In this document: positions 39,307-50,491 of the stretch, in pieces
Layout of the letters: each line of letters starts with the position of its first letter
Position numbering within the stretch: position 1 is the first letter of the stretch
DNA from: Drosophila miranda
Lineage: Eukaryota > Arthropoda > Insecta > Diptera > Drosophilidae
NCBI RefSeq assembly: GCF_003369915.1
Contig: NW_022881614.1
Coordinates: 11,801,001-11,865,000, forward strand
Direction of reading: 5' to 3'
DNA length: 64,000 nucleotides
Notes under the pieces: model-generated
Databases searched by the model: none
What the model was told of the DNA's origin: nothing
What the model saw: the letters and a program-made list of their open reading frames with translations, nothing else
Position numbers and translations under genes: made by a program

Positions 39307-40596
39307 ATGCCAACTGGGAGCAATCCCAAGCTCGGAAAGGCAGCGGCCCAAAGGCCTGGCCCAACCGGCTCTATAGTAGGGAATACCTGCAAGGTGGAAG
39401 GTGCCTGTGCGAACCCGAGGGGGTCCCATCCCGAATCCGGTGTGGGTGGCAAGGTAACTCCCGAAGCTGACACCTTGGAAGGAAAGCTAAGCAATATTGC
39501 GGCTGCCCGACCTTCTGGTAAAGCGGAGGGGGTTGACTTGCCGTCGACAAGCGCCCAAGCCAGACGCTACACATATGCCGAAAAGAGGAGTGCAGGGCAC
39601 ATACTCCGTCGGCAACACGCCAGCAGGGAAGCCAGCCCATCAGCCGACTGGCTGAAGAAGGTGGAATGGGCTTCGGCCGTGCTCCCGGAGTTCACCTTGG
39701 AACAGAAAAAGGATGCTCCCCAAGCCAAGAGGCAGCGCTCGCAGGAGACACCGGGACCGGTAGCAAAGCGCTCCAGAGTGCTGCCAAATGTCTCCTTTGC
39801 GCAGATTGCCAAGGAGAGGACGCTAATTGGTGTCCTCGACAGAGGCAGCGCAGAGGGTAGAATCCCAAGGAGTCAGTGGAAGTGGGTGGAAGCGGCACTG
39901 GCCGACCGCTGCTTCGAACTCCTCGACAAAGCCCCTGGACCTCCGCCAGTCTGCAAGGACATGGGGTGGTTCCAGGGCAATGTTAAGATAATTGCCTGCG
40001 AAGACGAGCGCTCCGTAAAGCTTTATAAAGCGGCGGTAGCGCAGGTCGGCGAGGTCTATGCTGGGGCGAAACTCGTCGCAGTCGACTGGAGCGAGGTGCC
40101 CAGCAGACCGAGGGCCAGAATTTGGGTGCCGGCTACCTTTAAGGAGCCAGAACGCATCCTCAAGATGCTGCAGAGATGCAACCCAGGACTACCAACCTCA
40201 GATTGGAAGGTAGCCAAGGTTGAGACGACACAAGGGCCGACTAACCAAGCAGTGCTCGTTCTCAATAAAGAGTCGCTGGCCCCAATAGAGGCAGCAAAAG
40301 GAGAGCTAAACTTCGGCTTCAGCTCGGTCACCATCAAGGTGTACAAATCGGACGCGGCGGCCGCGGCGCTTCCTGTCGTCAACCCAGACGTGCAGGATGT
40401 CGCTGCGGAGATCCAAGCGCCTGACGACGAGCTGGAGCCAGACCAGGAAGGCTTCTCCTCAGAGACAGAGCTGATGCTCGACTTTGAGTCAATGTGCCGA
40501 GAGAGAGTCTCAGATGACTCGGACGCGGACATCACGGTGGTGGAGAATCTTGAAGATGGTCCTAAGGATCCTTCAAATAAATCTCCACCACTGTAA
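39307..40596 (+). CDS. LINE ORF1 (DUF4780-type), intact frame
   Basis: 429 codons. The N-terminal half is basic and low-complexity (Gly/Pro/Ala, with KKDAPQAKRQRSQE). The C-terminal half carries the conserved block GVLDRGSAEGRIPRSQWK (about 178-195), DMGWFQGNVKIIACED, SRPRARIWVPA, PTSDWKVAKVE and FGFSSVTIKVYKSD. It ends in a strongly acidic tail (DDSDADITVVE) before the stop. No CCHC motif was seen. Its likely role is RNA binding and chaperoning in the ribonucleoprotein particle. Its last 41 nt overlap the start of ORF2. Confidence 0.88.
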   Translation: MPTGSNPKLGKAAAQRPGPTGSIVGNTCKVEGACANPRGSHPESGVGGKVTPEADTLEGKLSNIAAARPSGKAEGVDLPSTSAQARRYTYAEKRSAGHILRRQHASREASPSADWLKKVEWASAVLPEFTLEQKKDAPQAKRQRSQETPGPVAKRSRVLPNVSFAQIAKERTLIGVLDRGSAEGRIPRSQWKWVEAALADRCFELLDKAPGPPPVCKDMGWFQGNVKIIACEDERSVKLYKAAVAQVGEVYAGAKLVAVDWSEVPSRPRARIWVPATFKEPERILKMLQRCNPGLPTSDWKVAKVETTQGPTNQAVLVLNKESLAPIEAAKGELNFGFSSVTIKVYKSDAAAAALPVVNPDVQDVAAEIQAPDDELEPDQEGFSSETELMLDFESMCRERVSDDSDADITVVENLEDGPKDPSNKSPPL

Positions 40597-43500
40597 AGCA
40601 GCATCGGCTGCTCTCATACTCCGCCTAGACGCAAGCGGAGCCGACGTAGTCCTGATCCAGGAGCCTTGGGTGGTAGGAGGCAAGGTCTGTGGATTGGGGA
40701 CGAGGGAATACAAGATCATTGTATCCCAAAATGAAGGTAAAATCCGTACCTGCATACTTGCTAGAAAGCACCTAAATATCTTTCTGCTCCATAATTATAG
40801 CGATGGCGATAACACGGCGGTAAGCCTAGAACTAAAAGGGAATCATCTCAGGCTGGTGGCGTCCTATATGGCCCACGAGGAGGATGATCCTCCGAACGAC
40901 CTTGTTCGCAAAATAGCCAGCGACAGCGAAAGGACGGACAAAGACCTACTTATAGGTTGCGATGCCAACGCCCACCACACCCAATGGGGGAGCACGGACA
41001 CGAATGTAAGGGGTGAGTCACTGTTCAGCTTCATCCTGAACTCAAATTTATTCATATGCAATCGGGGTAACGACCCCACATTTATAATTAAAAATCGGCA
41101 GGAGGTCATTGACCTCACGCTAGTGTCAAGCAAACTGCTGGACACAATCAAGAGCTGGAGAGTCCTAGGAGACCACTCCTTCTCGGACCATAGGTATATC
41201 GAGACGATATTATCCTTCGATATTCCCAAACCAACCGACTATATCAACCCCAGAAAAGCCAACTGGGAAAAATATAACACAACCCTGGAGGAGCTACTCC
41301 CTCCTAACGCCCCTAATTGCCCGAACACTGAAGACAACCTAAACCGTCTTGTGAACAGTTTTACGGATGCGTGCAACAAAGCAGCATGCCCTTCTACCAG
41401 ACCAAGGGGGAAAAAGAAACCCCCCTGGTGGTCTAAGCAACTAGACACCCTTCGTAGAACTTGTAGGACTCTATTCAATAGAGCCACAAGAACTAAGGAG
41501 GATACTCACTGGGCAGACTATAAAACCAGTCTAGCACTATACAAAAAGGAAACGAGGAAGGCTAAAAGAGCCTCCTGGCAAAAATATTGCTCCGAAATCG
41601 AGGAAACTTCGGAGGCCGCAAGACTCCGGAAAGTTCTCTCAAAAACTACCCCCTCGGTAGGTTACCTCAAAAAGAATGATGGCACGTGGACCAACTCTAG
41701 TGAGGAGTCCCTACACATTCTGCTCGACACGCATTTCCCCGGATGCACATCCACCGAGCCGTCACACCTCCCAGGAGAGGGATCGGTAGAATCGATGGAC
41801 CATATCCTTAAAAAACGGAACATAAGTTGGGCAGTAAACAGCTTCAACCCGTTTAAATCGCCAGGCCCGGACCAGGTAATCCCGGCCCAACTTCAGAAGG
41901 CCGGGGAGACGGCCATCAACTGGCTACATAGTATCTTCAGGAAGATACTGGCGGTATGTACAATACCGCAAGCGTGGCTAGGATAGTTTTCATCCCTAAA
42001 GCAGGCAAAGCCTCACACTCAACCCCGAAAGACTTTAGACCAATCAGTTTATCGTCTTTCCTACTCGAAACCTTTGAGAGACTTATCGGGTTACAATTAC
42101 GGACTACCATAAGTCCCCAGCTGTACTCAAGTGCGCAGCATGCCTACCGGAAAGGAAAATCCACGGAAACGGCACTTCACGAAGTGATCTCGAGTGTAGA
42201 AAAATCCCTGCATCTCAAAGAATACTCACTAATAGCTTTTCTCGATATCGAGGGAGCCTTCAACAACGTCACACCGGGCGCCATTACAGAAGCCCTGACT
42301 GACCTGGGGTTGGACCGTCACTTGGTGATGCTCATTGATCAATTGCTCATACGCAGGACGGTGACATCATCGATGGGATCGTCCACCCAGTCAAGGTATG
42401 TCAACAGAGGAACCCCGCAAGGGGGAGTTCTGTCTCCTCTTCTATGGAACATTGCAGTCAATAAGATTCTATGCGACCTGGAAGAAGGGGGCTGTAAAGT
42501 AGTGCCATACGCGGATGACGTTGCAATTATCTTTGCGGGGAAATACCCCCAAACACTATGCGACCTAATGACCGCAAAGCTTGCTCGATTGTCCGAATGG
42601 ACAGAATCCCGCGGATTGGGACTAAATCCCTCGAAAACGGAACTCGTGTTATTCACAAAAAAATACAAGGTCCCGCCCCTCAACCCCCAACACTAAACGG
42701 ATACAGGCTCTCCTTCAGCGACAGTGCCAGTTACTTAGGGTTGGTAATTGACAAAAAGCTTAGCTGGAACCTGAATGTCAAGGATAGAGTGAGGAAGGCA
42801 ACGACAGCACTCTATACTTGCAAAAAAGCTATCGGCCTAAAGTGGCATGACATGAACCCAAGCATAGTCCGATGGATATATCTGGCAATAGTCAGACCTA
42901 TAATACTCTACGGAGTTACTGTCTGGTGGCCTGCCCTAACAAAAAGGACAATCACCAATCAGCTGGGCAAGGTTCAGCGAACAGCCGCCCTCTGCATCAG
43001 TGGAGCTCTTCGAACTACACCAAATGATGCGCTAAACGCCATGTTATGCCTTCAGAGCCTTGACTTTGCAGGAAAGGAGCGGGCAGAAATGGCAGCAATA
43101 CGTCTTAAGGACTCTGAACAATGGGTACCCCAGAACATAGGTCACTCATCTATACTAAATAAAAACAACATGGTCCCAGCAAGAACGGACTATCAAGTTC
43201 CAATGGAGCACACGGAGACTCCATTCAGCATAATCATCCCTCATAGAGACGATTGGCTCGAGGGACTCCCCGGCCCAGACGGGGCCATAAGCATCTTCAC
43301 GGATGGCTCAAAACTGGACGGCAGGGTTGGAGGAGGAACCTACTCTGAACAACTTAACATAAGGCAATCTTTCAGGCTTCCGGATCACTGTAGCGTCTTC
43401 CAAGCGGAAGTTACAGCAATCAGGGAGGCTCTGTACTGCCTTCACACGGTTACCACCACGGCAACCAATGTAAACATCTACAGCGACAGCCAAGCTGCGA

Positions 43501-44132
43501 TCAGATCGCTTAACGCGATCTCCTCGAACTCGGCTACTGTGGCGAAGTGCCGCAGATCTCTTCACGAGATGGCTCAGCAATTTGCTATCAGCCTTATATG
43601 GACCCCGGGCCACCGGGATATCGAGGGCAACTGCATAGCGGACGAGCTGGCCAGATCTGGCACTACAACCCCCCTTCTCCAAGATAAGGAGGATATTTGT
43701 ATGCCTATGGCCACCTGCAAGCTCATCATAAAGGAGCAGTACACGCGACTGATAGACAACAAGTGGCAAATAGGGCCACGTTGTCGCACAGCTCGGCAAA
43801 CATGGCCGACCATAGATAAGAAGCGCACCTCAGAGCTCTGCAAACTAGGCAGGGAAAGGTGCAGCGCAGTCATACGTTCCCTCACAGGACACTGGCTAGT
43901 AGGCACCCACGCAAGCAGGCTGGGTGCCCCATACAATGATTTCTGCCGCAGCTGCAGAGACGAGGACGAGGAGGAAACAGTGGAACACCTGTTCTGTTCC
44001 TGTCCAGCTCTCAGCAGAAGGAGGCTGCATCACTTGGGCTCTGCCTTTCTGAACGACATCTCGGAGATGTACACGCTATGTCCCAGAAAGATCGTCAACT
44101 TTATAAGGGCATCTGGATGGGACAACTGTTGA
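40556..44132 (+). pseudogene. LINE ORF2: endonuclease, reverse transcriptase, RNase H; two frameshifts
   Basis: It starts at ATG 40556 (MVLRILQINLHHCKAA). The endonuclease has VLIQEPW, GCDANAHH and FSDHRYIE. Reverse transcriptase motifs are IPKAGK, DFRPISLSS, AFLDIEGAFNNV, RGTPQGGVLSPLLW and the catalytic YADDVAII. RNase H follows with IFTDGSK, FQAEVTAIREAL, IYSDSQAA and WTPGHRDIEGNCIADELA, then a Cys/His motif CRSC...HLFC at the end. Frame changes occur near 41975 (after PQAW) and near 42675 (within a poly-A/poly-C stretch), each about 1 nt. RNase H after RT and DUF4780 ORF1 point to the LOA clade. It would nick the target and copy the LINE RNA. Confidence 0.9.
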
Positions 44133-44262
44133 CATGAAGTCTCATCTGCAGGGAGGGAATGATCCCAAGCGGTATCACAACGGGCCGAAACCGGCCTAAG
44201 TGTGCTGGGCTCCGAGCGAGCTTGGCGGCCGTCTCTACCTAACCTAACCTAACTCTAGGGAC

Positions 44263-44914
44263 CACCGTGCTATCTTAGGACTAATTGACTTTCTGGTTAA
44301 CGTCTGTACTAACGAATTACAATCCGTGATTATTTGGAAGGACCTATGCTCCAAATATTCTCTAAAACGCCTCAATGCATAAATTATAGCCAATGTCTCT
44401 AGTTCGAAACTATGATAACGTGATTCTCTTTCTGTTGTTTTGCCGGAATAATAGGACACAGGGTGCATCTTCCCATCATCTTGTCTTTGCATCAGTATTG
44501 CGCCATAACCGTATGAACTTGCGTCTGTATGTAATTCCGTTTCTCTATTTGGGCTAAAAATGGCTAATACCGGAGGATTTGCCAACGCATTCTTAAGAGT
44601 TTCAAACGTCTTCACCTGTTTTCTATTCATGGGAAACGGACCACCTTCTTTTAACAACTGCACCAAGGGCTTAGCTGTCGTCGCAAATGACAACATGAAA
44701 CGTCGAAAATACGAAAAGAATCCCAAGCATGAGTGCAGTGCTTTTACATTTTGAGGGACTGGGTATTTTTTCAAGGCCTCAATATGGGAATCACTAGGAA
44801 CTATTCCGTTTTGATTAACTTTATACCCCAGGAAATCGATGTTTCGATTGACAAACCTACACTTTTTTAGATTTATCTCTAAATTTTGCTCGCTAAACCG
44901 AATGCATAGTCTTT
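44263..44914 (-). pseudogene. Gypsy-2 reverse transcriptase end and RNase H
   Basis: Minus-strand reading from 44914: the RT connection region with IDFLGYKVNQNG, then FFSYFRRFML. RNase H motifs are LHTDASSYGYGAILMQ and IITDCNSLVQTL. It ends at the LINE insertion (ARWSLEL). The catalytic part of RT is absent; the DINE-1 at 44915 marks the edge of the deletion. Confidence 0.85.
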
Positions 44915-45996
44915 ATACCCGATACTCAAAATGAGTATTGGGGTATATTAGATTTGTGGTAAAAGTGGATGTGTGTAACGTCCAGAAGGAATCGTTTCCG
45001 ACCCCATAAAGTATATATATTCTTGATCAGCATCAATAGCCGAGTCAATTGAGCCCTGTCTGTCTGTCCGTCCGTCCGTCTGTCCGTCTGTCCGTCCGTC
45101 CGTCTGTCCGTCTGTCCGTCCCCTTCAGCGCCTAGTGCTCAAAGACTATAAGAGCTAGAGCAACGATGTTTTGGATCCAGACTTCTGTGATATGTCACTG
45201 CAACAAAAATATTTCAAAACTTTGCCCCGCCCACTTTCGCCCCCACAAAGGACGAAAATCTGTGGCATCCACAATTTTAAAGATATGAGAAAACCAAAAA
45301 CGTAGAATTGTAGAGAATGACCATATCTTTAAGACTGCGGAATCTGAATTGGATCGTATTATTATTATAGCCAGCATCAAGAAAACAATTTCATTTTTTC
45401 TCGCCCTGTCTCTCTCTAACACACACGTAGCATAGGCGGCTTTGCTTAGAGTAAAACATTAGCGCCTAGATCTCAGAGACTACAAAAGCTAGAGCAACCA
45501 AATTTGGTATCCTCACTCCTAATATATCGGACCGAGACGAGTTTGTTTCAAAACTTCGCCACACCCCCTTCCGCCCCCGCAAAGGACGAAAATCTGGGGA
45601 TATTCAAAAATCTCAGAGACAATTAAGGCTAGAGTAACCAAATTTGGTATCCGCACTCCTGTTAGATCTTACTATAAAACTTGTATCTCTAAATTTCGCC
45701 CTACCCCCTTCCGCCCACACAAAAGACGAAAATCTGTTGCATCCACAATATTGCCCATTCAAGAAAACTAAAAACGCAGAATCATAGATAATGACCATAT
45801 CTATCAGATTGCTGAATCTGGATCAGATCAGATCATTTTTATAGCCAATAGGAACAAATCAATTTGCAGTGGCTACGCAACGCCCGACGTCACGCTCAGA
45901 CTGATTTTCTGTCTCTCTCGCACGCACTCTTTGTCGTGTCGTTTAATATTAGCGGCGTCTGCCGGAGGAGAGCCATACTGACTTAGTATCGGGTAT
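44915..45996 (+). mobile_element. DINE-1 copy at the Gypsy-2 deletion junction
   Basis: It begins ATACCCGATACTCAAAATGA and ends AGTATCGGGTAT. Internal order is the same as the other copies: a TATATA tract, (GTCY)n, the CCGCCC/CACCCCC-rich repeats, then ACGTCACGCTC. The terminal GAGTTGC hairpin is lacking, so it is slightly 3'-truncated. Confidence 0.92.
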
Positions 45997-46265
45997 AACT
46001 GTCCCAACAATACCGGCAAAGGCAGCATGTTATCATCTACGATGTTTAATAAAACGATGTATTTCTTTGTGCAAAATTCAATATGGCACTTAAATTTCCC
46101 CCATATGGGAATTGGTTGTCCTCCTAGTCCATAGTATTTCCTAACTTCATTATAGGCTTCAACTATAGCCGACTTCGGTATCAAAGACTTATGAATAAAA
46201 CTTACAGGGCTACCTGTATCAAATAGACTAAAAATACTGACGCCTCTTTGTTCACCAAACGGAAG
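45997..46265 (-). pseudogene. Gypsy-2 protease remnant
   Basis: Minus-strand text after the gag zinc knuckles includes FDTGSPVSFIH (catalytic Asp-Thr-Gly, near 46210) and KSAIVEAYNEV, then MLPLPVLL before the DINE-1 junction. Frame changes separate it from gag. Confidence 0.65.
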
Positions 46266-47400
46266 TCATAAAGTGATTAACTGGACAGCCGCTAAATCGT
46301 CGTTGTTTTTTTCTCCTGGTCGCTCCTCATCTTGAACTGCAGCTACCCTAGTGGCCATCTTTCGTTTCGGGCACTGCGAATATAGGTGGCTGGTACTCCA
46401 ACAGTTAAAACATGCCCCATCCGGTCTCTTTGGCTGACTGCATTCCTTCATAACGTGCCCAAATTGCCGACAGTTGTAGCAACGCATTGCGCCACCACCT
46501 TGCTGCTGCCCAACTGCCATACTCACATTTAGTTTTCCCTTTGTCATACCTTCGCTACGAATTGCCCCGCCGCCAGGAGCTCTTCTGACCTTATCATAGG
46601 TGACCATCTTGTCACGCAACTCGTTGAGTGTGCTGCAATATAGCATGGATGCTGCCATGCCCGTCTTGTCCTGCAGTCCCTCTACGATGAATTTGACCAC
46701 ATCGCTCGTGGCCATGCGACGAAATATTGCAATGCGCTTTCATTATTTGCAATTTTCCGTGCCTCCAGTAGCTTTCCAATGTCCCACGCTGTCACTTTCT
46801 GCTCAAAGACGTTGAGCAATTCTGCTCGCATCAATTGCCAAGTCAAAGGCGCCACATGGTCGATGTACGCCTTCGCCGATCCGCCTAGCAGCCGCTTCGC
46901 TAATATCCAGCATTTGGACTCGGATACACCATGGAAATTCATAATGTCCTCAAAGTTACTTATCCAACTGGTTACAGCCTGGTCGTCATCTCCAGAAAAT
47001 GGACGCATCAACGCCTCAATGTGTCAAGTCGATGCAATCTCTCGGCGTTTCCAACTCCAACTTCATCTGATCGCATGGTCAATTTCGAACAAGCGTTGTC
47101 TTGTCGCGGCATGAATGCTTCTCGAGCCTTCTGCACATTTTCACCATATTCTTCTGGCGCCGCTTTTACTGCGTGTTGTGCACTACGGTTGTCTCTATCT
47201 ATCTCGCGCTCAACCGGGACTGCAAAAATGTCTGCCTGCATAGTCTCGTCTGCGCTTGGCGCCGTATTTCCTAGCTCATGCGTGTCTTCCATGATTTTTT
47301 GCACTGCTGTACGTAATTGGTGTATGTTGGCATCTTGATCAAAATATACGTTATGTCGCTACGCAATATGTCGCTAAGTTCACTTTTGGTTTTCGCTCTT
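46266..47400 (-). pseudogene. Gypsy-2 gag, frameshifted
   Basis: Three overlapping minus-strand frames together give an N-terminal region (MQKIMEDTHELGN), a capsid-like part (VTSWISNFEDIMNF, KRLLGGSAKAYID) and a C-terminal part with two CCHC knuckles (CYNCRQFGHVMKEC and CFNCWSTSHLYSQC). Breaks lie near 47008 and 46700. A poly-T run at 47427-47442 lies between this region and the LTR. Confidence 0.8.
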
Positions 47401-47463
47401 ATGTCTGCATTGTTCATCGCAGAGTTTTTTTTTTTTTTTTTTTGGGCAAACCCACACCTGATA

Positions 47464-47662
47464 TGTAAACTTTTAATAGCACGGTTTTATTATATGTTCT
47501 TCTTTCTTGATCGGCGTATTCGAATGAATGTGTGTTGGCATATCGATACTTGTCGAGGACAAGTATCGATATATCGAGTACATTGGTATTTCTTATAATA
47601 CTATCGATGAGTAAATCTTAAACTAATATTCATATCTTATAAACTAATATTCATATCTTACA
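47464..47662 (-). repeat. Gypsy-2 LTR, second copy
   Basis: 199 bp with the same palindrome at 47540-47554 and 47558-47572. Confidence 0.93.
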
Positions 47663-48640
47663 CAATAATGAAAAGCTTGATATTATTGACGGATTTGAAA
47701 GAACGTCACGAATTGCCAAGCAAGTGAGTGTGTTTATGTTCAAATCTATTTTTTCAAAAACTAGTTCGCTATTAAACTACTTTGCTTCGGAAAATGGATT
47801 GACCTCTGATCATCTTTGCGAAATCGTTAATAGAAACATTAGCATCCTTCACAGCCTTGGCGTTTCTGTTAAAGTTTTGGTTTGTGATCAAGGTTCCACA
47901 AATAGAAAATGTTTCAATAATTTAGGTGCAACCTTAGAAAACCCGTTTTTTGAATATGAAAATCAAAAAGTTTTTTGTTTGTACGATTTTCCTCATCTCA
48001 TTAAATCCTTAAGAAATGGGCTGCTCACTTGTGATCTCTCTTTTCCTGATGGCATTGTTAGTTTTAAAGTTGTTCAAGAGCTGTGGGAGATGGAGGAGCA
48101 CGCTGGAACTAAAATGTGCCCTAAATTATCTAGGCATCATATATACCCAAATTCGTTCGCAAAAATGCGTGTTAAGTTCGCAACACAAATTTTCAGCAGA
48201 ACTGTTCAAGCTGCTATTAAAACCGTTTGCGAAACTGTTGGATTTAAAAACAGCACAAATCAAGTTGCCTTATCCACAGCTGAATTTATAAATAAAATAG
48301 ACCAGATATTTGACTGCATAAATAGTGGTTCATTATATGCGGATAATGTGTACAGATCTGCGATACAGCTTAACAATGTACCCCACAAATTCATTCAATT
48401 TTTTTAAGCTATATTAAAGACGTAAATTTTGTGGATTCGAAGAAACGTGTTTATTTTCTTGACGGCATACAGATTACATTAAAATCCCTTCTTTTACTTG
48501 CTGATGAGCTTTTAACGAATTCAGATAAGTTTTTTAGTATGACAAAAACGCTCAACCAGGACAAACTGGAAAACACATTTGCAGTAGTGAGGCAAAAGCG
48601 GAAATTAATAATATTTTCGCAAGAATTTTAAATATAACGA
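47663..48640 (+). pseudogene. P-like transposase, middle part (continues 34778-35605)
   Basis: It resumes the transposase right after the Gypsy-2 LTR (NNEKLDIIDGFE). It contains VCDQGSTNRK (Asp of the catalytic core), FCLYDFPHLIKSLRN, and KTLNQDKLENTFAVVR near the end. A 1-nt shift in an eight-T run near 48398 breaks the frame after HKFIQF. A DINE-1 at 48645 then interrupts it. Two partial copies of the same segment are found at 50492 and 51196. Confidence 0.85.
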
Positions 48641-48644
48641 GGTG

Positions 48645-49723
48645 GAACGTTGTGAGTTGCTGCGGACACCGCAACTCTACATTTATACCCGATACTAAGT
48701 CAGTATGGCTCTCCTCCGGCAGACGCCGCTAATCTTAAACGACACGACAAAGAGTGCGTGCGAGAGAGACAGAAAATCAGTCCGAGCGTGACGTCGGGCG
48801 CTGCGTAGCCACAGAAAATTGATTTCTTGCTTTTGGCTACAAAAATGATCCGATCTGATCCAGATTCAGCAATATGATAGATATGGTCATTATCTATGAT
48901 TCTGCGTTTTTAGTTTTCTCAAATGTGCAATATTGTGGATGCAACAGATTTTCGTTTGTTGTGTGGGCGGAAGGGGGTGGGGCGAAATTCTGAGATATAC
49001 GTTTTATAGTGAGATTGGTTACTCTAGCCTTAATAGTCTCTGAGATTTGTGGATGCCCCAGATTTTCGTCCTTTGCGGGGGAAATTTGGACACGAAACGG
49101 TTAAGGTCCGATATCACAGGAGTGTGGATACCAAATTTGGTTGCTCTGGCTCTTATAGGTTCTGAGATCATTGAACTCATATTTTGCAATTGGCAAAACC
49201 GACCATGAAACCTGTGTGTTAGAGAGAGACAGAGCGAGAAAGAATGAAATTGTTTTCTTGATTCTGGCTATAATAATTATACGATCTGGTTGAGATTTTA
49301 CACTCTAGAACATATAGTCATCCTCTACGATTCTGCGTTTTTGGTTTTGTCGTATCTTTAAAAATGTAGATGCCACAGATTTTCGTCCTTTGTGGGGGCG
49401 GAAGTGGGCGGGGCGAAGTTTTGAAATATACTTGTAGCAGTGACATATCACAGAAGTCTGGATCCAAAACATCGTTGCTCTAGATCTTATAGTCTTTGAG
49501 CACTAGGCGCTGAAGGGGACGGACAGACGGACGGACAGACGGACGGACGGACGGACGGACAGACGGACAGACAGACAGACAGGGCTCAATCGACTCGGCT
49601 TTTGATGCTGATCCAGAATATATATACTTTATGGGGTCGGAAACGATTCCTTCTGGACGTTACACACATCCACTTTTACCACAAATCTAATATACCCCAA
49701 TACTCATTTTGAGTATCGGGTAT
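48645..49723 (-). mobile_element. DINE-1 copy splitting the P-like transposase
   Basis: Minus orientation: AGTATCGGGTAT at 49712-49723, (GGAC)n at about 49520-49580, ATACCCGATACT at 48685, and the terminal hairpin GAGTTGC...GCAACTC at 48654-48677. Near 49078 a block of about 15 nt present in the other copies is missing. Confidence 0.92.
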
Positions 49724-50233
49724 AAAAATAGTTCGTTCGTCCGACTTTGGGAATTGTGAAGCTGATTTTGAAGAAGGAACCGATGTCCATACGTGCATTG
49801 AGGGTGTTTTTGACGAGTCAAATAATTTAATTATTTCGAGAAGGACTCCCTTAAACCTCAAAAGAAATAAACATCGAAGTAGCATCTATGAGATATTTTG
49901 TGGGCTATGTGGCTTTTAAGACCATTCCAAGGCTTAACTGCGAAACTTACTCCAATTGTATGAGAAAGGAGGATGAAGTTATTACTGTGCCTTGTGAACT
50001 GTTCATTTTTTACAAAAATTATCAGAAATTGACAGATTTTGGTAGCCTTATTGCTCCTTCCGATTGCCTCATGGAAGTAAGCAAGAAGCACATTTTAATT
50101 TTTTGTAAGTTTTTTGAAATTGGTCCTCAAAAAGTTGGCATTAAAAATCTAATTTTAAAAGCATGTCAAGATGAGACTCCTATTTGGTTTACAGGCGAAT
50201 GTCGTGAGCATAAATTGGCTCTATTAGATTTTT
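49724..50233 (+). pseudogene. P-like transposase, C-terminal part
   Basis: It reads RNKHRSSIYEIFCGYVAF-type text in one frame, then YFVGYVAFKTIPRL, VPCELFIFYKNYQKLTDFG and the near-terminal FTGECREHKLALLDF. The last coding bases run into a DINE-1 at 50234. It is similar in position to the P-transposase C-terminal domain. It probably continues the same gene as 47663-48640. Confidence 0.75.
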
Positions 50234-50491
50234 ATACCCGATACTCAAAATGAGTATTGGGGTATATTAGATTTGAGGTAAAAGTGGATGTGTGTAACGT
50301 CCAGAAGGAATCGTTTCCGACCCCATAAAGTATATATATTCTTGATCAGCATCAATAGCCGAGTCGATTGAGCCCTGTCCGTCTGTCCGTCTGTCTGTCC
50401 GTCCGTCCGTCCGTCCGTCCGTCCGTCCGTCCGTCCGTCCCCTTCAGCGCCTAGTGCTCAAAGACTATAAGAGCTAGAGCAACGATGTTTT
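50234..50491 (+). mobile_element. DINE-1 5' fragment fused to P-like sequence
   Basis: It starts ATACCCGATACTCAAAATGA, passes TATATATTCTTG and a pure (GTCC)n run, and stops at AACGATGTTT, where the P-like segment begins (AGCATCCTTCACAG). The break lies inside the DINE-1, not at its end. Confidence 0.9.

Larger units (their letters stand above)
37793..44248 (+). mobile_element. Full-length LOA-clade LINE nested in Gypsy-2
   Basis: A perfect 14-bp duplication CTAACTCTAGGGAC lies at 37779-37792 and 44249-44262. Excising the LINE restores the Gypsy-2 RNase H frame (ARWSLELENYDYS), which fixes both boundaries. The layout is a GC-rich 5' UTR (37793-38185), a DINE-1 inserted in that UTR (38186-39283), ORF1 39307-40596, ORF2 40556-44132, and a 3' UTR ending in CTAACCTAAC repeats. 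The tail repeat CTAAC equals the first bases of the target, a microhomology expected from target-primed reverse transcription. Confidence 0.95.
35606..47662 (-). mobile_element. Ty3/Gypsy LTR retrotransposon (Gypsy-2) containing a LOA LINE and DINE-1
   Basis: Two 199-bp LTRs (35606-35804 and 47464-47662), TGTAAACTTT...TATCTTACA, differ by one base that I could see. It is inserted in the P-like transposase gene. Possible 4-bp duplications CTAT and CAAT differ at one base. The coding strand is minus: broken gag at 46266-47400, a protease remnant at about 45997-46260, RT end and RNase H at 44263-44914 and 37620-37778, and integrase at 35911-37191. The N-terminal half of RT is missing, with a DINE-1 sitting at the deletion junction. 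Confidence 0.93.

Noticed and set aside
22194..47662. Envelope gene in either Gypsy element
   Set aside because: After integrase each coding region runs directly to the LTR with no further long frame, so neither copy shows an env-like ORF.
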